DNA of 27,822 bases from Krasilnikovozyma curviuscula (lineage: Eukaryota; Basidiomycota; Tremellomycetes; Cystofilobasidiales; Mrakiaceae). Position 1 is the first letter of the stretch, and each line of letters starts with the position of its first letter. The stretch lies in the NCBI GenBank assembly GCA_014825775.1, contig MVAQ01000259.1, positions 1 through 27,822 on the forward strand, read 5' to 3'. A program made the position numbers and the translations under genes. Below the pieces are notes generated by a model. That model ran no database searches and was not told the DNA's origin. It was given only the letters and a program-made list of their open reading frames with translations. Shown in pieces: positions 22,056 through 27,822 of this stretch.

Positions 22056-22352
22056 AAACGTTGATATTGACTTGTGATGCCGGTTGCGCCGTTTGCACTT
22101 TGCTCCCACCACAGAACTTTGCGAGTCGTTCTCCAAAAGGGGGCATGCAAATAATTGACTAGCTGGATAGATGTTCTTCTTAAGATGTATCAATTGGGTT
22201 GTGAATTCGATGTTCTTGTTAATAAGCCCAAATGTGCGCTAGCTTGTACCGACCTGCCGCACCGGACTCTAATCCGGCCATAAACTCGTACAGCCGTTTT
22301 GACGCCCAACGACTGTGGAGTCGAAGCAGTGAATCCAGTAACCAGGAATGAA
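22056..22352 (+). promoter_or_regulatory. GCN20 3' region and upstream region of the PIN-like gene
   Basis: 297 bp between tandem genes. It contains a perfect inverted repeat CCGGACTCTAATCCGG (22262-22277: 5-bp stem, 6-nt loop) and no open frame. The hairpin lies about 210 bp after the GCN20 stop and 75 bp before the next start; whether it marks a 3' end or an operator is open. Confidence 0.4.
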
Positions 22353-24497
22353 ATGACAACTTTTGCTGGCTATCTTATCTACACGGGTACGTTTCTCTGA
22401 TTATCAGTCCATCCAGGGCAAAGGTTTGACTTATCTTGGCGAAATGGGCATTTTATCACTGAAATAGGCTTCGTGCCCGTGTTGAGGCTCTTCTTCACCA
22501 TCTTCTTTGGCTTTGCCATGTGAGTAATGCAGGACATGTTGTTCTTTGTCTATCATTCTAACCTCGCTGGGGTTTCGCTTGGAAGAACGAAAAAAAAGCT
22601 GTTTTCCGGTGAGGCGAGTAAGGGCCTGGCGGTGGTCGCAATGGTACGTGAATGTCTGCAGAGTGTTGCCCACCCCGATATCCTTACAAAGGGGCTAATT
22701 CTGTTTGTCGCTCTTGGTTCTTCACCTTGACGTTGCAGACGATATCGCTCCCATGCTTGATTTTCTCGTCGATTGTGCCCGCGTTCAATCAGGGCAACCT
22801 CTCAGCTATCGGTCCTCTCATCATGGTCGCTATGGTGTATGAAATTATTGGATTGGTAGGTCGATTTTTTATTTTTTATTTTTTATTTTTTGTTGGGTTG
22901 AACAAGGCGCCCGCAATTTCTTCGCTGAATTTGTTCTCTTCGGGTCCAGGTTTTGACCTTGATATTGCGCGACCTCTGTTGGGTGCCTAGGAACTTCCAG
23001 TGGGGCATCTTGCTCATGGGAACATTCAGTAACTGGTATGGTGATTTTTTCACTCTCAGTTCTTCCCAGAGACTAAATTGTTTGTTTTTCTCGTAGGGGA
23101 AACTTACCAACTGCTATTGTGCAAACCGTCGCAACAAATGAACCATTTGACGGCAGTGCAGACTCTCTCTTAGGAGTCTCATTTGTAGGAATTTTCATTC
23201 TTATATACAGTGTCACTTTCTTCGCGTCCGGAGCGTCAAGGATGTGTGCTTGGTCAGTTTTTGATTACGGGCGTAACGCCTTCATGTTCGTAAGCTAACC
23301 TGTGACTTTTTCAGGGACTACATGATTCCTGAGCTAGAAGAAGGTGAAGAAGATAAGTATGTGGGATTTGTTACCATCTGGGGGAGGAGAATTAGGTGGT
23401 TGAGAGGCCTGGGGAAGAAGCAAAAGAAGAATGAAGATCTGGAGGACGAAAAGAAAGGAGCTGTTTCTAGCAACTGGAAGGATGACAAGAGTGAAGGCTT
23501 ACAAGCATCCTCATCACGCGTTCCAATGTCAAATACCAAACCTCTCAACCGACTCCCTACCTCACCATCTGCAATATCAGTCGTCCACTCATCACCTTCA
23601 GACGAAGAAACGGTTCTTCCAGTGTCCTCACCAGCTACTGAAATTGCAGTCAAAGAGAACTCACCGACAACTCGATGGCAGAAGGTGAAGCCGATCATGA
23701 TGTCTTTCCTTGGCAATCTGGTGACGCCGATAACGGGATCCCTTATCGTCAGCGTGGTCATCGCTGCTGTGAACCCTTTGAAAGCCCTGTTTGTCAGCAC
23801 GGACGGTTGGACGGGTACTAAGATGCCAAACGCTCCAGGTTTGTCCTCCGTTTCTAATGCTTCTTGATATAATATGCTGATATCGCTCTCTGCATCCATC
23901 TCAGACGGCAAGCCTCCATTAGCTTTCATCCAGGAGACAGCTTCATTCCTTGGAGCCGTTTGTGTACCGGGAGCTTTGATTCTACTAGGTGAGCGTTTCC
24001 CCTTGAAGATCTCATATATGTGTTCTGACAGTTGCTCCTATTACAGGCGCTACATTTGCTCGCATGAGGATCCCACGGCCGATAACGAACCTTCCTTTGG
24101 TAGCAATATTCGGAGTCACAGCCATCAAGATGGTGATCTTGCCCGTCATTGGTGTATTCATGGTGCAGGCGTTGACGGGTAAAGCAGGTTTCTGGCAGGG
24201 AGGGAACCAAGATCAGATGCTGAGATTCGTTGCTATGTTGCTGAGTGGAACACCTGCGGTCAGTGAACTACCTCGGATTTTTGTTTGTTTTGGTATCTGT
24301 TACTGATAGGATGGCAAAAACTCATTCGCCTTCTGACTTCAATGCGATAGGCGGTCAACCAGCTAGTCGCAACTCAACTCTACGTAACTGATCAGAGTCA
24401 GTTGGACGTTCTGGCAATGTTCTTAGCTGTTCAGTATCTTTTCATGGCTGTAGCTTCAGCTGCCTTGACCGCTATTTCTCTACGACTGGTTTCATAA
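22353..24497 (+). CDS. PIN-like (auxin efflux carrier family) membrane transporter
   Basis: Fungal member of the auxin-efflux-carrier/PIN-like family (relatives include yeast Ecm3 and YNL095C); substrate in fungi is unsettled and the location is probably an endomembrane. Exons: 22353-22386, 22468-22519, 22586-22643, 22739-22855, 22950-23035, 23097-23252, 23315-23838, 23905-23988, 24047-24258, 24351-24497; 489 residues. The layout is the family one: an N-terminal bundle of helices (FVPVLRLFFTIFFGF, TISLPCLIFSSIVPAF, LIMVAMVYEIIGLVLTLIL, with GTFSNWGNLPTAIV carrying the conserved GN-P), a hydrophilic loop of about 120 residues (169-290, Ser/Lys/Glu-rich), then a C-terminal bundle (ITGSLIVSVVIAAVNP, FLGAVCVPGALILLG, ending AALTAISLRLVS). 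The ATG at 22348 is skipped because it meets TGA at once. The first three exons are short, so the N-terminus is least sure. Confidence 0.88.
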
Positions 24498-25008
24498 AAG
24501 AATGTGTTCATTTGTGGACTAGATGTCATTAATTGGGAACTTTGGCACTGCGGTTGACCTACTATCAAAGAAAGAGATAAGTTGAAGACGACTGTCATTT
24601 TGAAATCACTGGCATCCGATGTTTTCCCTCTTCAAACACCTGGACCCACCCATTTTCTCAAGCTTAGGCCCCTTGCGGCCGGACAACCAGGGAGACATAT
24701 TGATAATCAGACTATTAAGTTTTTGCAATACTACAACTCCTGTTAACTACTTGGCAATATTTCTGATAGTGATGAGATCCGTTACTTTTATCTGTCCATA
24801 CATGTCCCAAAGATACAATACGAACGAACCCATCTCTAGGAAATCAATCGGACCATTCTAACCTTACCTCATCACAGCCTGACAACCAGCATGTCAATCA
24901 CTGCTCACTGAAATTTTAAATTAGCCTGTCCTCTGTCATCTGATGCCATTTTGCTCGTTGCCCAAGCAGCTAGACCCTTCTTTCTTCGTCAGTGTTTGTT
25001 TCATATCA
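24498..25008. other. Convergent region between the PIN-like and GNAT genes
   Basis: 511 bp between two convergent stop codons. A frame at 24619-24861 has no motif or clear codon pattern and is probably untranslated. Nothing else was recognised. Confidence 0.5.
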
Positions 25009-25866
25009 CTATGCCTTCTTGATCATACAAGCTAGGTTGTGTACGACTTCTGGGCTTCTGGAAGACGTGCAGGGCAAAATTTGAACAGTCACAAATTCTG
25101 CTTTCCTGTACACTGGTTCACCTGGACCGACAAAGCGGATCGAATATGTCACGTCAGCTATCAATTCGGCGCGGCGTGCCGCTGATGGTAATCAGGGGAG
25201 GAGACTGCAACGGACCTGCCTCTGTCGCTTCGAGATAGCATGGCACTCCAAGTCTTTCAGCACACTTGGTGCATTCAGCCAGGAGTTTCTTTCCTATGCC
25301 TTTGCCTTGGGCTGCGGGGTCAACAGCTAGCCATTTCAGGTACCTGTGTCACACGTACAAAACAAATCAGCTGGAACTCGAATGAAGAACGAAAGAGATA
25401 TTCAAAAGGAAAGATCAACTGACACGTATGACTGCCCAGCTAACACACCCTCCTTGATAGCAGTAGTCGACTGTCTGAACCACTTGATCCACTCCAAATC
25501 CAAACCTTCGTTCTGCCAACTCTCTTTTTCCTTCTCCTTGTCTGTCTTGACCTTCTCATCCTTCGCCCTCTTCTCCTCTTCCTCTTTGTCCTTCCAATCC
25601 GCCTGATGGATGATGAAGACGGCGAACCCGACGATTTTACCGCCTTGGACGGCTTTCTTCGCTATGATCTGATTCGAGCTGCTGCTTATGGCGAAGTACT
25701 CGTCCTTGAAGCCAGCATTGTTTCTGATTGCCCTTTCTTCTCGAGAGATGACATATGGCTGGGGCTCGAAGCATATGCTGAGGGTCGACCGGCAGGCCTC
25801 CATACGGATTCGGGTCAAGTGGGGGATGTCGTCTGCAGCAGCATCTTCGATGAGGACGTCTGACAT
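25009..25866 (-). CDS. GNAT-family N-acetyltransferase
   Basis: Transfers an acetyl group from acetyl-CoA to an unknown amine; many fungal relatives are uncharacterised. Exons 25866-25424, 25343-25216 and 25121-25009 give 227 residues. The fold is traced by VLIEDAAADDIPHLTRIRM (strand 1/helix 1), GGKIVGFAVFII (about 76-87), and the acetyl-CoA loop motif A, LKWLAVDPAAQGKGIGKKLL, with the pyrophosphate-binding Q160-x-x-G-I-G. A later GEPVYRKAEFVTV matches the usual motif B end (G-x-x-x-Y-x-K-x-G/E-F). Between the two halves lies an inserted lysine/glutamate-rich stretch (about residues 91-114) that looks flexible. The donor GTCAGT at 25423 was chosen because the nearer GTGTCA site breaks the frame. 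Confidence 0.87.
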
Positions 25867-26728
25867 GGCGATAGAAAGAGAGAGAGAGAGAAGAGAGAAA
25901 CGAGAGTGATAGAGTGAGTCGCAAAATTAGGTGGGTGAGAAAAAATAATAAGCGATAGTCAGTGGGAGAACTGAGTCGCGACTTTGCTACCGACAGTCGT
26001 GTCGAAGGGGAGGAGCGAGCAGCAGCACATGGCGGCGGCGAGGGAGAATCCCCTCCCCCACAGTCGATCAAGACCAAGGCGAGAGAGACCAAACACTATA
26101 TCCTCATGCCTTTCTGCTGTTCTGGCTCTCTTTTCCTTTTCGTGACCCCAAACAGTAATAAAACAATAAATTAAAAAAATAATCGGAGAAGTTGAGATTA
26201 GATAAAAAAAAAAGCGCATACGATAGACAGTACTACTTACTTCTCTCCGCCGAAGAAGGCTGGCTAGCTGGCTGCAGTAGTCTCATTATTTGCAATTTTT
26301 ATATATTGGTCTCCCTGCTTGAGTGAGCAAACGTATTGTTGAAGAATAATCCAGGTGGGACACACCCACAACCGACGAGACGGTCCAATATGATCTGTGC
26401 CGGTGTTTTTTTCTTTGTCCAGCTGCATTCGAAGTCGCATCTAAACGATGGTGTTGACCCGAGAAGATACTTTCACACCTGCGAACCCATATCCTTTTTT
26501 CATGGTGCTTTGCTTTTCCTCGTTGGGGTTCAGGGGGGAGAGAGAAATACTGGTCGTGCGGGAGGTGAGGTGAGGTGGGTGTAACCATCTAACCAATTAA
26601 CCAATCCGCGCTGAGCGAGGTCATTCTTCTCAAGAAAAAAGCTTGTGATTGTCGAAGCACTCGACCCCCAGCCTCCAACGTGCAGACAGTCATCGTCCTC
26701 CACCCACCGAAGAAGTTGGTGGTTGGCG

Positions 26729-26763
26729 GTACACATACACATATACATACACGCACACGCACC
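26729..26763. repeat. CA/TA-rich microsatellite-like run
   Basis: About 35 bp of imperfect alternating ACAC/ATAC units (ACACATACACATATACATAC and on), purine-pyrimidine alternating, ending at ACGCACACGCACC. Probably a simple-sequence repeat with point changes. Confidence 0.6.
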
Positions 26764-26884
26764 CCGTGTCTGCCTTCAGTATCCCGAGCTCAGGTTAGGT
26801 TCGTGCATCGGCGGCAGTGGGCAGCCCCAGACAGACGGGCGTCGTCCTTCCAGCGGTGCAAGGGTCTCTGCGTTTTAGCTGGGA

Positions 26885-27150
26885 AACCTTAACGAGCGCC
26901 GCCGCGAGGCCAGTCCTCGGCGCTCCTGTGATCGCAGCTGCGATTCATGCGTCCTTGCAGCCCCGTCGTCGAGCGTCCGTGCTCGCTGGGACGCGGCAGG
27001 CTTCTGCAGCCAGCCGGGGAGCCGGCAGCAGTAGCTTGCTCCCACTGCTAGGCGGACAGCTGCCTCGTCGCGTGTGCGAGCGCCATCTCCAGCAGGCAGC
27101 CCATCTCATCGGCGCTCTCTGCGCAGACCGCACGCTTCCTCTGCAACCAT
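26885..27150. other. GC-rich block with strong inverted repeats
   Basis: Roughly two-thirds G+C by eye against a background nearer one half. It holds a perfect 14-bp palindrome ATCGCAGCTGCGAT (26931-26944) and a hairpin-forming pair at 26894-26925 (GAGCGC...CGAGG / CCTCG GCGCTC). A stop-free frame of 184 codons crosses it (26817-27371) but begins without an ATG and has no motif, so high GC explains it better than coding. Confidence 0.4.
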
Positions 27151-27485
27151 ACCATATCTCTTTGGCACACAGCGTCTTCAGACAACAGAGCCGTCTCCTC
27201 CTCGCAAGTCGTGCGTCTGTTTACCGTTTTTTTATTTTATTCTGCGAACGTTTCAGCTCGACGCGCTTTGACTCTCACCCGTCAACAGAACAGACTTTTT
27301 CACCTCCTCCTTCCATTGTATTGGTACAGCACACTGTACAAAATTATCGGCACGATCTGCCAGTACTATAGGTGTATGTCCCTTTTCCTTTCCCTTTGCG
27401 TTTCTGCCGTGGTTGCTGAGTGAAGAAGGAGGTCTCGTCGTTCGAAGGGCAGTGACAGGGGGTGTGTGTGTTAAAAGCCGGCTGA

Positions 27486-27822
27486 ATGGATCCAACCACC
27501 CCACGACGGGAAGGATCAGCCTCTCGTGAGTCCCTGCAAGACCTCTGCTCCGTCCCTCTCCTTGCTCCTGGTCTGTACTCATCACCAAGCCCATCCATCA
27601 GATATGAAGATCACCTCTGCCTCACCCAGGGCCGACTCACCCAGCAGCTCGATTCCCTCACGCTCAAATTCGTCGTCAACCAGTGCTCAAGGGCCCCTCG
27701 ACCTTGACTCTCTCCTTGCTTCACACAACGGTAACGAACGAGCTGCACTGGAAGCCTTGCTGAACGACAGGAATGCACTGCAGAAGGAAAACGGTTCGTA
27801 CTTTCAATTTTCGGTTGCCGGT
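27486..27822 (+). CDS. 5' end of an unidentified gene (runs off right edge)
   Basis: Two exons are visible: 27486-27525 and 27602-27793, joined over a GTGAGT...CATCAG intron, with a GTTCGT donor at 27794 opening a further intron. The 77 readable residues start MDPTTPRREGSAS, pass through a Ser/Pro-rich stretch, and end in a charged helix, LDLDSLLASHNGNERAALEA then LLNDRNALQKEN, which looks like the beginning of a coiled coil. A similar helix opens some fungal Bem3-like RhoGAP proteins, but that is recollection and weak. The catalytic part, if any, is outside the window. An alternative start is the ATG at 27604 in exon 2, in the same frame. Confidence 0.5.

Larger units (their letters stand above)
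25867..27485. promoter_or_regulatory. Long divergent upstream region (GNAT gene and the 27486 gene)
   Basis: 1.6 kb with no gene I can support, by far the longest gap in this compact stretch. It contains a GA tract next to the GNAT start (25876-25900), A-rich runs at 26156-26213, a CA/TA-rich microsatellite-like run (26729-26763), a GC-rich block (about 26885-27150) and a pyrimidine-rich leader-like stretch (27220-27420). Such length suits a long regulated promoter and 5' leader for the gene at 27486. Confidence 0.55.

Noticed and set aside
22262..22277. Possible tRNA anticodon arm
   Set aside because: The loop has six rather than seven bases and neither an A box nor a B box lies at the right distance.
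23318..23929. 203-codon open frame on the minus strand
   Set aside because: It lies antisense to exon 7-8 of the PIN-like gene, whose plus-strand product has family sequence on both sides and matching splice phases. The antisense product has no motif.
24619..24861. 80-codon plus-strand frame
   Set aside because: Lies between convergent stop codons, no splice context, no motif.
26817..27371. 184-codon plus-strand open frame
   Set aside because: No ATG at its start, no recognised domain, and it sits in GC-rich DNA where stop codons are rare by composition.
1..27822. CRISPR arrays, bacterial operons, Shine-Dalgarno sites, rho-independent terminators
   Set aside because: The dense spliceosomal introns show this is eukaryotic nuclear DNA; no regularly spaced direct repeats were seen.

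Overview
The window is nuclear DNA of a fungus, most likely a basidiomycete of the Tremellomycetes (Cryptococcus/Kwoniella/Tremella type). The evidence is a very high intron density (up to 14 in one gene), short introns (mostly 55-100 bp) with GTRNGT donors and CTAAC/CTNAC-like branch sites just upstream of YAG, compact intergenic spaces, and proteins that read as fungal orthologues. No tRNA, rRNA, CRISPR array or bacterial-style operon was seen. The lineage call is inference; the gene structures below were assembled by hand from splice signals and codon phase.

Layout. Positions 1-2130 are a retrotransposon graveyard: two minus-strand Ty1/copia-like gag-protease remnants and two diverged copies of an LTR-like repeat, all broken. 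Next come nine complete protein genes and the first exons of a tenth: RXT3 (-, 2838-6023, Rpd3L histone deacetylase subunit), COG4 (+, 6272-9706, Golgi tether), AGE2/SMAP-type ArfGAP (-, 10523-12135), condensin kleisin BRN1/CND2 (+, 12769-15771), SWI5 (+, 16647-17143, recombination mediator, 82 aa), PBDC1/YPL225W-type eEF1A chaperone (-, 17554-18705), GCN20/ABCF3 (+, 18799-22055), a PIN-like (auxin efflux carrier family) membrane transporter (+, 22353-24497), a GNAT acetyltransferase (-, 25009-25866), and an unfinished gene starting at 27486 (+).

Three head-to-head pairs share upstream regions (RXT3/COG4, AGE2/BRN1, PBDC1/GCN20), and a fourth, long (1.6 kb) divergent region separates the GNAT gene from the last gene. 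The PBDC1/GCN20 pair is the tightest, with 93 bp between start codons, and both products act in translation (eEF1A biogenesis; ABCF ribosome factor). COG4 and AGE2 both act in Golgi/vesicle traffic, and BRN1 and SWI5 both act on chromosomes; these neighbourhoods may be chance.

The most notable hidden content is small exons: SWI5 and PBDC1 can only be read by joining exons of 11-40 nt, including an 11-nt and a 15-nt internal microexon. They are easy to miss by ORF finding. No convincing undescribed multi-gene system was found; the strongest leads are the microexon genes, the PBDC1/GCN20 bidirectional promoter, a GC-rich structured block at 26.9-27.15 kb, and an unexplained coding-like stretch after COG4.
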